Shown piece by piece: positions 47,562 to 56,378 of a stretch of 64,000 bases of DNA; the first letter of the stretch is position 1, and each line of letters begins with the position of its first letter. Location: assembly GCF_008124525.1 (NCBI RefSeq), contig NZ_VNHJ01000001.1, forward strand, positions 186,001 to 250,000, read 5' to 3'. The stretch comes from Oceanicella actignis (GTDB taxonomy: Bacteria; Pseudomonadota; Alphaproteobacteria; Rhodobacterales; Rhodobacteraceae). Made by a program: the position numbers and the translations under genes. The notes beneath the pieces were generated by a model. The model was not told the origin of the DNA and made no database searches. It worked only from the letters and a program-made list of their open reading frames with translations.

Positions 47562-48238
47562 GCGATCGCGCCCGCCCACCGCGGCGCGCGGCGGGCGAAG
47601 GGGCGCGGGTGCGGCCCAGGCGGGGCGCGGCGGGCGATGGGGCCGCGCCATGGCGCGGGTCGTTGATCCCCAAGGGGGCAGCAGGGCGTGCGGCTGGCCC
47701 GGGGCGCAGGTCGTCGTTTTCCCTCGGGCCTGCGGCTGCGCGCGGTCGGCGGCGCCGGCGCGGCCCGGGATGATCGGGACCCTCTGGCCGGCCCCTGCGC
47801 GGCGGGCCTGGGGCGCAGCCTCGCGCATGGGCATCGCCGGCGGCCCCGCGGTGCAGGTCGTCGATTCTTGTGGGTCAAGGCGTGGGCGGGACCCGCGGCG
47901 CAGTCCCTTGTCTCCCTCGGACCCGCTGCTGCGCCGGGGCGGCAGCCTGGGCGCGGCCCGGCGATGATCGGTCCCCTCGGCCAGTTCCCACGCGGCGGTC
48001 GCTGATGCGGCGACGGGCGCCCGGGGCCGTCTGCGCGCGGCGTCGGCTGGCGGTTTCGGTTGGCTGGGAGCGTGGCGCGAAGGCCCATGCGCTTTCGCGC
48101 ACCCCCGGCCCGGGCGATCGCCCGGGGCGTCCGGTCGCTGCGCCCGGCCTCGGCCGCACCCGCGCCCTTCGCTCGGGCCGCCGCCGGCCGGTCGGGCGCG
48201 CCCTCGGCCCGGGCGGCGCGCCCGGTTCGCCTTGGCGC
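47562..48238. other. 677-base gap with diverged duplication
   Basis: No gene is supported between plsC and the convergent mcl1. Two word pairs recur in the same order: GCAGGTCGTCG at 47706-47716 and 47853-47863, and GGCGCGGCCCGG followed by GATGATCGG at 47757-47777 and 47950-47971. This suggests an old, eroded duplication. No coding signal or RNA family is recognised. Confidence 0.45.
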
Positions 48239-49219
48239 TCAGCCGGCGATCATCTCGGCCTGACGCACGATCACCTGCGCCTGCCGGATCGAGGCCAGGT
48301 CCACCAGGCGCCCCTTGTAGACGGCCGCGCCCTGGCCAGCCTTCTCGGCCTCTTCCATGGCGGCGAGGATCTCGCGCGCCTCGCGCACCTGTTCTTCCGA
48401 GGGGGTGAAGACCTGGTTGGCCAGCGCCACCTGCTTGGGGTGGATGGCCCACTTGCCCACCATGCCCAGCGTGGCCGAGCGGCGCGCCTGGGCCAGATAG
48501 CCCTCGTCGTCCGAGAAGTCGCCGAACGGCCCGTCCACGGGCAGCAGGCCATGGGTGCGGCAGGCCGCCACGATGGCCACGATCGGATGGTGCCACGGAT
48601 CGCACCAGTGGCGCGCGCGCGGGCCGTCGCCGGCATCCTCCTTGTTCTGCAGCATGTAGTAGTTCGACTGCGTGCCGCCGATGCCCGTGGTCTGCATCCC
48701 CATCGAGGCGGCGTAATCGGCGGCGCCCAGGCTCATGGCCTGCATGCGCGGCGAGGCGGCGGCGATCTCCTCGACATGCTGAAGCCCGGCGGCGGTCTCG
48801 ATGATGACCTCGAAGCCGATGCGCTTCTTGCGGCCCTTCTCGGCCTCGATGGCCGAGACCAGCGCGTCCACCGCGTAGATGTCGCCGGCGTTGCCGACCT
48901 TGGGGATCATGATCAGGTCCAGCCGCTCGCCCGCATTCTCGAGCACCTCGATCAGGTCCTTGTGCCAGAAGGGCGTGTCCAGGCCGTTGATGCGCACCGA
49001 CAGGGTCTTGGCGCCCCAGTCGATGTCGTTGATGGCCTCGACCACGTTGCGGCGGGCCTGGGCCTTGTCGCCCGGCGCCACAGAATCCTCGAGGTCCAGG
49101 TTGATGACGTCGGCGGCGCTGGCGGCCATCTTCTCGAAGATCTGCGGCCGCGAGCCGGGGCCGAACAGCTGGCAGCGGTTCGGGCGGGCGGGGGCGGCGG
49201 GCTGGACCTTGAAGCTCAT
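48239..49219 (-). CDS. mcl1: L-malyl-CoA/beta-methylmalyl-CoA lyase
   Basis: 326-residue CitE-like lyase that cleaves beta-methylmalyl-CoA to glyoxylate and propionyl-CoA and reversibly condenses acetyl-CoA with glyoxylate in the ethylmalonyl-CoA pathway. Features: RCQLFGPGSRPQIFEKMAAS at the N-terminus, the metal/catalytic block VINLDLEDSVAPGDK near residue 40 (Glu-Asp), IPKVGNAGDIYAVDAL near 105, the metal Glu in FEVIIETAAGLQHVEEI near 140, SLGAADYAASMGMQTTG near 168, and GMVGKWAIHPKQVALAN near 250. The sequence and length match the Rhodobacter Mcl1 type very closely. GGAGA lies about 9 bases upstream of the ATG. Confidence 0.94.
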   Translation of the reverse strand: MSFKVQPAAPARPNRCQLFGPGSRPQIFEKMAASAADVINLDLEDSVAPGDKAQARRNVVEAINDIDWGAKTLSVRINGLDTPFWHKDLIEVLENAGERLDLIMIPKVGNAGDIYAVDALVSAIEAEKGRKKRIGFEVIIETAAGLQHVEEIAAASPRMQAMSLGAADYAASMGMQTTGIGGTQSNYYMLQNKEDAGDGPRARHWCDPWHHPIVAIVAACRTHGLLPVDGPFGDFSDDEGYLAQARRSATLGMVGKWAIHPKQVALANQVFTPSEEQVREAREILAAMEEAEKAGQGAAVYKGRLVDLASIRQAQVIVRQAEMIAG

Positions 49220-49484
49220 GCGTGGGTCTCCGGCAAGAATATTTCGCGAGGTTCGCGCTCAGCGATACGTCCTTGCGCCACCCTCTGTCAACGCCCGATG
49301 CGGCGGCGCAGCAATCGCGCCGCTTGGGGCCGCTTTGCGCGGGGCGCAAGGCGGCGTTGCGCGATGGTGCGGTGCAATATGCGCGCCTTGTGCGGCATAT
49401 TCCCGGTCAAGGCCCCGGCAGAGGGTCGGGCGAGAGGAGCGCCCCGCATCGTCCAAAGCCGCCGATCGCGCGAGGGAAAACGCC

Positions 49485-50210
49485 ATGATCGCGAACGTCT
49501 CGACCCCGACCCGGATCCCGACCCCGACCCCGACCCCGGCCCAGGCGCCGACCCCCGCCGCCGCCGAGCGCGCGGCCCCCCGCCGCGATGCGCTGCGGGC
49601 GATGGGGGTCTTCCGCACCCTGGGCTGGTGGGAGGGCGAGGCGCTGCTGGCGCATCTGCGCCGCCTGTCGCCCATCGACCTGAACATGCGCTTTCACGGC
49701 GCCATGTCCGCCGAGGCCCTGGCCCGTCATGCGGCCGAGCCGCTGACGGCCGACCGCAACGTGATCGGCTGGTTCAAGGACGGCGTTCTGCGCGGCGCGG
49801 CCGAGCTGATCCTGTGCGGCGACGTGGCCGAGGCCGCCTTCTCGGTCGAGGCGCCGTTCCGCCGCATGGGGCTGGGCGAGGCGCTCATGGCGCGGGCGCT
49901 GCGGCGCGCGCGCAACCGCGGCGCGCGCGAGCTTGTGGTCCACACCACCCGCTCCAACCGCGCGATGATGCGCCTGGCCGCCGCCTTCGATGCGCGCATG
50001 GAGGCCGAGATGAACGAGGTCGAGGCGCGCATTCCCGTTCCGGCCGCGGACGCGGCCTCGGTGGCGCTGGATGCGGCGGATGAGGAGATGGGCGCGCTTG
50101 GCGCCTTCTGGGCCGCGCAGGGGCGCGCGGCGCTGCGCCTGTGGCGCGCGCCTCTTGCGCTTGCGGCCAACGCGGCCGAGCCGGGCAAGGCGGCGCGGGA
50201 AGCGGCCTGA
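49485..50210 (+). CDS. GNAT-family N-acetyltransferase
   Basis: 241-residue protein with a GNAT fold from about residue 55 to 175. The acetyl-CoA loop is VEAPFRRMGLGEALMARALR (R/Q-x2-G-x-G/A), preceded by the sheet AAELILCGDVAEAAFS and followed by LVVHTTRSNRAMMRLAAAF. The N-terminal 30 residues are a Thr-Pro repeat tract encoded by hexanucleotide DNA repeats. The acetylated substrate is unknown. GAGGG is about 8 bases upstream of the ATG at 49485. It is divergent from mcl1 with 265 bases between. Confidence 0.8.
   Translation: MIANVSTPTRIPTPTPTPAQAPTPAAAERAAPRRDALRAMGVFRTLGWWEGEALLAHLRRLSPIDLNMRFHGAMSAEALARHAAEPLTADRNVIGWFKDGVLRGAAELILCGDVAEAAFSVEAPFRRMGLGEALMARALRRARNRGARELVVHTTRSNRAMMRLAAAFDARMEAEMNEVEARIPVPAADAASVALDAADEEMGALGAFWAAQGRAALRLWRAPLALAANAAEPGKAAREAA
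49501..49554 (+). repeat. CGACCC hexanucleotide repeat in GNAT gene
   Basis: Read in steps of six from 49501, six of nine units are exactly CGACCC and the others are single- or few-base variants. They encode a Thr-Pro-rich leader of the GNAT protein. Unit size keeps the frame, so changes would alter only tract length. Confidence 0.8.
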
Positions 50211-50318
50211 GGGCCGGCGCGCCGCCGCTTGCAACTGACGCGGTCGCGGGGCGGATGGCGGGCGCCGGCCCACGCGCTCGGGCCCGGCGCGCCGCTCGGC
50301 CCCGCTCTCGGCCCCTGC

Positions 50319-51494
50319 TCATCCGAGGTCGGCGAAAGCCTCGGCCAGGCGCGCGGCGGCCTCCTTGACCAGCGCGCGGCGGGTGGCGAAGTTGAAGCGC
50401 AGGAAGGTCTCGCCGCCGACGCCGAAGGTCTCGCCGTAATTGACCGCGATGCGCGCCTTCTCGCGCAGGCGGCGGCGGATCTCGTCCTGCGGCAGGGGCA
50501 TGTCGGCGAAGTCGGCCCAGGCCAGATAGGTCGATTGCAGCGGCATGACGCGCACGCCGGGCAGGGCGGCCAGGCCGCTTTCGAGGATGCGGCGGTTCTC
50601 GTCGAGATAGGGCAGAAGCGCCTCGAGCCACGGCTCGCCCCCCTCATAGGCGGCGGTGGCCATCAGCACGCCCATGCGGTTGGGCGTGGCGCCCATGGCC
50701 TCGTGCGCGGCGCGAAAGCGCGCCCGCAGGGCGGGGTCGGAAATGATGACGCTGCCCGTCAGCGCGCCCGCGATGTTGAAGGTCTTGGTCGCCGCGACCA
50801 GCGTCGCAAGGCGCGGCGCGGCCTCGGGCGCGGCGGCGGCGGTGGGGATGTGGCGCGCGCCGGGATAGACCAGGTCCTGGTGGATCTCGTCCGAGACCAG
50901 CACCATGTCGCGCCGCGCGCACAGATCGGCCACGGCGCGCAGTTCGTCCGCACGCCACACCCGGCCGCCCGGATTGTGCGGCGAGCACAGGATGACCATG
51001 CGCTCGGACCCGTCCAGCGTCTGCTCGAGCGCCTCGAGGTCCATTTCGTAGCGCCCGTCGCGCAGGCGCATGGGCGACTGCACCGCGCGCCGTCCGTTGG
51101 CGCGGATGATGCGGTGGAAGGCGTGGTAGACCGGCGTGAACAGCACCACCCCGTCGCCCGGCTCGGTGAAGGCGCGCAGGCACAGCGCCGTGCCCGTCAC
51201 CAGCCCGTGCACGATCGAGATCCACTCCGCCTCGGGCCGCCAGCCATGGCGCCGGCGCAGCCACTCGATCACCGCGCTCTTGTAGGCGCGGTCGTCGCCG
51301 AAATAGCCGTGCACGCCGTGCTCTGCGGCGCGGATCAGGGCCTCGTTCACCGCGGGCGGGGCCTTGAAGTCCATGTCCGCGACCCACATCGGGATGCCGT
51401 CCTCGGCCGAGACGCCGTAGGCGGCCTCCATCATGTCCCACTTCATCGAATGGGTGCCGCGGCGGTCGATGGGCTGGTCGAAATCGAAGCGCAT
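50319..51494 (-). CDS. PatB/MalY-type PLP C-S lyase
   Basis: 391-residue fold-type I PLP enzyme of the MalY/PatB group (cystathionine beta-lyase-like). The family N-terminus IDRRGTHSMKWD is followed by IPMWVADMDFKAPPAV, LFTPVYHAFHRII near residue 120, CSPHNPGGRVW near 172, the SDEIHQDLVY aspartate near 203 and the Schiff-base lysine in AATKTFNIAG near 236. It probably cleaves C-S bonds of cystathionine or cysteine conjugates; aminotransferase activity is an alternative. AAGGA is 7 bases upstream. Divergent from the def gene, about 107 bases apart. Confidence 0.87.
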   Translation of the reverse strand: MRFDFDQPIDRRGTHSMKWDMMEAAYGVSAEDGIPMWVADMDFKAPPAVNEALIRAAEHGVHGYFGDDRAYKSAVIEWLRRRHGWRPEAEWISIVHGLVTGTALCLRAFTEPGDGVVLFTPVYHAFHRIIRANGRRAVQSPMRLRDGRYEMDLEALEQTLDGSERMVILCSPHNPGGRVWRADELRAVADLCARRDMVLVSDEIHQDLVYPGARHIPTAAAAPEAAPRLATLVAATKTFNIAGALTGSVIISDPALRARFRAAHEAMGATPNRMGVLMATAAYEGGEPWLEALLPYLDENRRILESGLAALPGVRVMPLQSTYLAWADFADMPLPQDEIRRRLREKARIAVNYGETFGVGGETFLRFNFATRRALVKEAAARLAEAFADLG

Positions 51495-51601
51495 GGGGTG
51501 TTCCTTGGTCTGTTGCGGGCGGCAGGCTAGGGCCGCGCGGACGCCGCCGCAAGGGGCGCGCGGGCCTTGACCGCGGGCGCGCCTTCGCCTACCTCGACGC
51601 C

Positions 51602-52120
51602 ATGAGCGTGCGCCCGATACTGATCCATCCCGACCCCCGCCTGAAGAAGGTCTGCGAGCCCGTCCCCGCGGTGGACGACGCGCTGCGCAAGCTGATCGAC
51701 GACATGTTCGACACCATGTACGACGCCCCCGGCGTCGGGCTGGCGGCGCCGCAGGTGGGCGTGCTGCGGCGGGTGTTCGTGATGGACGTGTCCAAGGACG
51801 AGGCGCCGCCCGCGCCCATGGCGCTCATCAACCCCGAGATCGTGTGGGCCTCGGAAGAGACCCGCGCGCATGAGGAGGGGTGCCTCTCGATCCCCGAGAT
51901 CTACGAGGAGATCGTCCGCCCCGCGCGCGTGCGCGTGCGCTTTCTCGACCGCGAGGGCGCCGAGCGCGAGGCCGAGTTCGACGGCCTGGCCGCCACCTGC
52001 GCCCAGCACGAGATCGACCATCTGAACGGCAAGCTCTTCATCGACTATCTGGGCGCCGTGAAGCGGCAGCTCATCACCGGCAAGATGAAGAAGCTCAAGC
52101 GCGAACGTCTGAAGGCCTGA
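51602..52120 (+). CDS. def: Peptide deformylase
   Basis: 172-residue iron peptide deformylase that removes the formyl group from nascent proteins. All three motifs are intact: GVGLAAPQVG (residues 44-53), EGCLS (92-96, metal Cys94) and HEIDH (136-140, metal His and catalytic Glu137). The start at 51602 gives the standard N-terminus VRPILIHPDPRL. It is followed after 4 bases by a degenerate paralogue and then fmt, so formylation and deformylation genes are in one operon. Confidence 0.95.
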   Translation: MSVRPILIHPDPRLKKVCEPVPAVDDALRKLIDDMFDTMYDAPGVGLAAPQVGVLRRVFVMDVSKDEAPPAPMALINPEIVWASEETRAHEEGCLSIPEIYEEIVRPARVRVRFLDREGAEREAEFDGLAATCAQHEIDHLNGKLFIDYLGAVKRQLITGKMKKLKRERLKA

Positions 52121-52124
52121 CCCG

Positions 52125-52646
52125 GTGGCCGTGCGCCCCTTCCTGCGCTGGCCCGATCCGCGGCTGAGGGCGGTCTGCGCGCCGGTCGGCCGCGTGGACG
52201 ACGAGGTGCGCCGCATCTGGGACGACATGCTCGACAGCATGTATGCGATGCCCGGCGTCGGGCTGGCCGCGCCGCAGATCGGCGTGATGCTGCGCCTTGC
52301 GGTGGTCGATTGCTCCGAGGGCCGCGACGGCGCCGTGCGCATGGCCGATCCCGAGCTGCTGGCCGCCTCGACCGAGCTGGCCGTGCACAAGGAGGGCAGC
52401 CCCAACCTGCCCGGCGTGTGGGAGGATGTGGCGCGGCCCTCATGGGCGCGGATCGGCTATCTGGACGAGACCGGCGCGCGCGTCGAGCGCGAGTTCGCCG
52501 GGCTCTGGGCGGCCTCGGCGCTGCATCAGCTCGACCATCTGGACGGGCGGCTTTTCATCGAGCGGCTGAGCCCGCTGCGCCGGCGCCGCGCGCTCGAGCG
52601 CGCGCGCAAGGCCCAGCGGCGCGCGCGCCACGAGGGGCGGGAGTAG
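52125..52646 (+). CDS. Peptide deformylase-like protein, likely inactive
   Basis: 173-residue paralogue of the preceding deformylase, with the same N-terminus pattern (VRPFLRWPDPRL) and intact motif 1 GVGLAAPQIG (44-53). Motif 2 is EGSPN (90-94) instead of EGCLS, losing the metal-binding Cys. Motif 3 is HQLDH (134-138) instead of HExxH, replacing the catalytic Glu by Gln. It should lack deformylase activity as written; a regulatory or chaperone-like role is possible. Basic C-terminal tail rich in Arg. It starts with GTG at 52125, 4 bases after def, and ends 6 bases before fmt. Confidence 0.85.
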   Translation: MAVRPFLRWPDPRLRAVCAPVGRVDDEVRRIWDDMLDSMYAMPGVGLAAPQIGVMLRLAVVDCSEGRDGAVRMADPELLAASTELAVHKEGSPNLPGVWEDVARPSWARIGYLDETGARVEREFAGLWAASALHQLDHLDGRLFIERLSPLRRRRALERARKAQRRARHEGRE

Positions 52647-52652
52647 GACGCC

Positions 52653-53576
52653 ATGCGGCTGATCTTCATGGGCACGCCGGATTTTTCGGTTCCGACGCTG
52701 GACGCGCTGGCCGCCGCGGGGCACGAGATCGCGGCCGTCTACACCCAGCCGCCGCGCCCGGCGGGGCGGGGCAAGCGGCCGCGCCCGACCCCCGTTCACG
52801 CCCGCGCCGAGGCGCTGGGGCTGCCGGTGCGCACGCCCGCCCGCCTGCGCGACGCGGACGAGCTGGCGGCGCTGCGGGCGCTCGAGGCCGACGCGGCGGT
52901 GGTGGTGGCCTATGGGCTGATCCTGCCGCCCGAGGCGCTGCGCGCGGCGCGGCTCGGGGCGTGGAACCTGCACGCCTCGCTCCTGCCGCGCTGGCGCGGC
53001 GCCGCGCCCATCCAGCGCGCGATCATGGCGGGCGACGCGCGCACGGGCGTGTGCGTCATGCAGATGGACGAGGGCCTGGACACCGGCCCCGTCCTGCTGC
53101 GCGAAGAGGTCGAGATCGCCCCGCGCGAGACCGCCGGCCAGCTGCACGACCGCCTGGCCGCCATCGGCGCGCCGCTGATGGTCAAGGCCATGGCGGCGCT
53201 GGCCGAGGGCGCGGCCGCGCCCGTTCCCCAGCCCGAGGAGGGGGCGACCTACGCGCCCAAGATCTCGAAGGACGAGGCGCGCATGGACTGGCGCCGCCCG
53301 GCGGCCGAGCTCGACCGCCTGGCGCGGGGGCTGAGCCCGTTCCCGGGCGCCTGGACGACGATCGCGGGCGAGCGGGTCAAGGTTCTGCTGGCCGCGCCCG
53401 AGGCGGCGCCGCGTGCGGATGCCGCGCCCGGAACGGCGCTGGACGACCGGCTGCTCATCGCCTGCGGCGAGGGCGCGCTGCGGCTCGAGCGCCTTCAACG
53501 CGCGGGGCGCGCGCCGATGCCGGCCGAGGATTTCCAGCGCGGATTTCCCGTGCCCGCCGGGTCGGTCCTGGGCTGA
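52653..53576 (+). CDS. fmt: Methionyl-tRNA formyltransferase
   Basis: 307-residue enzyme that formylates Met-tRNA(fMet) from 10-formyl-tetrahydrofolate for translation initiation. N-terminal [17 protein letters not shown], the catalytic block [20 protein letters not shown] near residue 106 (Asn-His), the Asp in [14 protein letters not shown] near 137, and a C-terminal OB-like tRNA domain from about residue 205 with [16 protein letters not shown]. Full length. Third gene of the def operon. Confidence 0.95.
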   Translation: MRLIFMGTPDFSVPTLDALAAAGHEIAAVYTQPPRPAGRGKRPRPTPVHARAEALGLPVRTPARLRDADELAALRALEADAAVVVAYGLILPPEALRAARLGAWNLHASLLPRWRGAAPIQRAIMAGDARTGVCVMQMDEGLDTGPVLLREEVEIAPRETAGQLHDRLAAIGAPLMVKAMAALAEGAAAPVPQPEEGATYAPKISKDEARMDWRRPAAELDRLARGLSPFPGAWTTIAGERVKVLLAAPEAAPRADAAPGTALDDRLLIACGEGALRLERLQRAGRAPMPAEDFQRGFPVPAGSVLG

Positions 53577-53932
53577 GGCGGTCGCGCGCGTCCGGGCCTT
53601 GGCGCGGGGGGCTGCGTTCGGCCCGGCGGCGATCCCCGGCGGCGATCCATGGCGGCGATCCATGGCGGGCGCGGCGGCAAGCGCCCGCGGCGATGTGCGG
53701 CCAGGGCGTTCGGCGCGAATGTGCGGCGGCGATCCGCGGGCGGGATGCCCGGGCCGGTCGTTCGGGTGGGACGTTCGGGCTCGGCCGCGCCGGCTGCGGG
53801 CAGGTCTGCGCGGGCAGGTTCGCGGCGGCCGATCGGCTGGCGGCTTTCGGTCGCGTCTTGCACCGGCGGCGGCGCCGGGGGCGGGGCTTGCGCGGATGTG
53901 GGGCCCCGGCCGGGCCGAGGCGGGCCCGGCCC
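53577..53932. other. Gap between fmt and lipoprotein gene
   Basis: Convergent intergenic region with no gene. It contains the 13-base tandem repeat at 53625-53661 and a further degenerate GCGGCGGCGATCC word near 53730. No clear bidirectional terminator is seen. Confidence 0.55.
53625..53661. repeat. 13-bp tandem repeat, three copies
   Basis: GGCGGCGATCC occurs at 53625-53635, 53638-53648 and 53651-53661, a strict 13-base period with spacers CC and AT. It contains GATC words, but no function is apparent. Confidence 0.8.
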
Positions 53933-54454
53933 TCAGCTTGGATCGGCCGTCGGGACGACCTTGGGCGTCGCGGCGACGTAGCGCCGGGCCAGCTCGCGGC
54001 GGGACATGATGATGCGATTGCGCGCGTTGCCCTTGACGCGCACGCCGTGCAGCTTGCCGTCCTCGATCCAGTATTCGACCATGGCCGCGCCCTTGCGCAC
54101 CCGCAGATGCCCGTCCGGGCCGATGCGCCCCTTGCGGGTGAAGGCGGTGGCGTCCGTGCCGAAGCCGGGGCCGTGCGCGTCGAACAGCAGCACGTCGCCC
54201 GAGGGCTCGACCGCCATGACGTAAAGGTCGTGGCACACGAAGCCGTCCCACGCCCCGCCGCCCCAGCGCCCGGCGAAGGCGCGCCAGGCCGCGGGCACCT
54301 TGTCCGAGGGCTTCTTGATGCGGGGGGTCTTGAAGGGATCGACGGTGTAGCAGTCGGGCTGTTCGAGACTGGCCGCGCGGTAGGCCGAGTCGCCCGACCC
54401 GGCGCAGCCCGCCAGCAGCGCCGCCGCGGCGATCAGGGCGAAACGTGTCGTCAT
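53933..54454 (-). CDS. Hypothetical lipoprotein
   Basis: 173-residue protein with a lipoprotein signal: MTTRFALIAAAALLAGCAGS, lipobox L-A-G-C with lipidated Cys17. The mature domain has no family I recognise; it has two Cys (near residues 35 and 75), many aromatic residues and a block RIGPDGHLRVRKGAAMVEYW followed by a basic NARNRIIMSRRELARRY end. Probably anchored in the periplasm or outer membrane. No strong Shine-Dalgarno site precedes the ATG at 54454. It follows glmS on the same strand with 79 bases between. Confidence 0.7.
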   Translation of the reverse strand: MTTRFALIAAAALLAGCAGSGDSAYRAASLEQPDCYTVDPFKTPRIKKPSDKVPAAWRAFAGRWGGGAWDGFVCHDLYVMAVEPSGDVLLFDAHGPGFGTDATAFTRKGRIGPDGHLRVRKGAAMVEYWIEDGKLHGVRVKGNARNRIIMSRRELARRYVAATPKVVPTADPS

Positions 54455-54533
54455 CGTCAAGCTGCGCGATCCTTTCTGCCTGCCGGCCCGGGCGCCGCCG
54501 GAGGACGACGGGCCGAGGGCCGCTTCGCGCACT

Positions 54534-56357
54534 CTACTCGACGGTGACCGACTTGGCCAAGTTTCTTGGCTGGTCCACGTCCTTTCCCAGAAGCGCCGCC
54601 GCATGATAGGCCAGCAACTGCGCGGGCAGGGCGTAGAGGATGGGGGCGACGAAGGGATCGCAATCGGGCATCCGTATCACGCGCTCGGCGCCCTCGCCGG
54701 CGGCCTCGGCGCCGGCCGCGTCGGTGATCAGCACGATGCGCCCGCCGCGGGCCATGACCTCTTGCATGTTGGACACGGTCTTGTCGAACAAGGCGTCCCG
54801 CGGCGCCATGACGACGGTGGGGGTCTGAGGATCGACCAGCGCGATGGGCCCGTGCTTGAGCTCGCCGCTGGCGTAGCCCTCGGCATGGATGTAGCTGATC
54901 TCCTTCAGCTTCAGCGCGCCCTCGAGCGCCAGCGGATACATCGGCCCGCGGCCCAGATACAGCACGTCGCGCGCCTGCGCGATGCGCGCCGCGGCGGCCT
55001 CGATCTCGGGGGCGCGGCGCAGGGCCTCGGCCATCAGGCGCGGCAGCTCGGACAGCGCGCCGACAAGCCGCGCCTCGGCCTCGGCGTCCAGCGCGCCGCG
55101 CCGGCGCCCGGCGGCGATGGCCATGGCCGCCAGGGTGATGAGCTGGTTGGTGAAGGCCTTGGTCGAGGCGACGCCGATCTCGGGGCCGGCCAGGATGGGC
55201 ATGGCCAGATCCGCCTCGCGCGCGATCGAGCTTTCGGGCACGTTCACGACCGCCGCGGCCATGCGCACCTGCGGGCGGGCGTGGCGCAGGGCGGCCAGGG
55301 TGTCGGCGGTCTCGCCCGACTGGCTGACGAACACCGCCACGTCGCGCCGCGAAAGGGGCGGCTCGCGGTAGCGGAACTCGGACGCCACGTCGATCTCGAC
55401 CGGCAGGCGCGCCAGGCGCTCGAACCAGTATTTCGCGACGTGGCACGCGTAATGGGCGGTGCCGCAGGCGACCAGCACCGCGCGGTCGGCCTCGTCGAAG
55501 GGAATGTCGGCCGCCTCGCCGCGCACGGCGGTGCGCTCGGCGTTCAGGTAGTGCCCCAGCGCATAGGCCGAGACGGTGGGCTGCTCGAAGATCTCCTTGG
55601 CCATGAAGTGCTTGTGCTCGCCCTTCTCGGCCAGCACCGAGCTGGCGGCGACCACGCGCATGGGCCGCTCGACCGGGGCGCCCGAGGCGTCGAAGATCTG
55701 CGCGCCCTCGCGGCGGAGCACGGCCATGTCGCCCTCGTCCAGATAGGTGATGCGGTCGGTCAGCGGCGCCAGCGCCAGCGCGTCCGAGCCGACGAACATC
55801 TCGCCCTCGCCATGGCCCAGCGCCAGCGGCGAGCCGCGCCGGGCGGCCACCATCAGGTCGGGGTCCTGCGCGAACAGGATGCACAGCGCGAAGGCCCCCT
55901 CGAGCTGGCGCAGCGCGTGGGCGGCGGCCTTTTCGGGCGCCATGCCGGCGTCCAGCGCGCTTTCGAGCAGGTGGACGATGGTCTCGGTGTCGGTCTGCGA
56001 TTCGAAGCGCCGGCCCTCGGCCTCGAGCCTTGCGCGCAGCGCGCGGAAATTCTCGATGATGCCGTTGTGCACCACCGCCACGCGCTCGGTGGCGTGCGGG
56101 TGGGCGTTGGCCTCGGTGGCCGCGCCGTGCGTGGCCCAGCGGGTGTGGCCGATGCCCGTCGCGCCGGGCAGGGGCGCGCGCTCGAGCAGCTCGGCCAGCG
56201 CCGACAGCTTGCCCGTGGCGCGTCGCCGCTCGATGCGGCCGTCATGCACGGTCGCCACGCCCGCGCTGTCATAGCCGCGGTATTCGAGGCGCCGCAGCGC
56301 GTCGAGCAGGATGGGCGCCGCCTCGCGCCGCCCCAGCATTCCGACGATTCCGCACAT
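54534..56357 (-). CDS. glmS: Glucosamine-6-phosphate synthase GlmS
   Basis: 607-residue glutamine:fructose-6-phosphate aminotransferase (isomerising), first step of UDP-GlcNAc synthesis. Class II glutaminase domain with nucleophile Cys2 (MCGIVGMLG), RLEYRGYDSAG and GHTRWATHG; then two SIS isomerase domains with VACGTAHYACHVAKYWFE near residue 303, SQSGETADTLAALRHA near 350 and the conserved C-terminal NLAKSVTVE. Length is standard. It lies 21 bases downstream of glmU on the minus strand, so the two cell-wall precursor genes are cotranscribed. No glmS ribozyme is seen in the short gap. Confidence 0.96.
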   Translation of the reverse strand: MCGIVGMLGRREAAPILLDALRRLEYRGYDSAGVATVHDGRIERRRATGKLSALAELLERAPLPGATGIGHTRWATHGAATEANAHPHATERVAVVHNGIIENFRALRARLEAEGRRFESQTDTETIVHLLESALDAGMAPEKAAAHALRQLEGAFALCILFAQDPDLMVAARRGSPLALGHGEGEMFVGSDALALAPLTDRITYLDEGDMAVLRREGAQIFDASGAPVERPMRVVAASSVLAEKGEHKHFMAKEIFEQPTVSAYALGHYLNAERTAVRGEAADIPFDEADRAVLVACGTAHYACHVAKYWFERLARLPVEIDVASEFRYREPPLSRRDVAVFVSQSGETADTLAALRHARPQVRMAAAVVNVPESSIAREADLAMPILAGPEIGVASTKAFTNQLITLAAMAIAAGRRRGALDAEAEARLVGALSELPRLMAEALRRAPEIEAAAARIAQARDVLYLGRGPMYPLALEGALKLKEISYIHAEGYASGELKHGPIALVDPQTPTVVMAPRDALFDKTVSNMQEVMARGGRIVLITDAAGAEAAGEGAERVIRMPDCDPFVAPILYALPAQLLAYHAAALLGKDVDQPRNLAKSVTVE

Positions 56358-56378
56358 GGCGGCCTCCTTTCCCCTTGC

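Noticed and set aside
56358-56378. glmS ribozyme
   Set aside because: The space between glmU and glmS is only 21 bases, too short for the ribozyme, and such elements belong mainly to Gram-positive bacteria.
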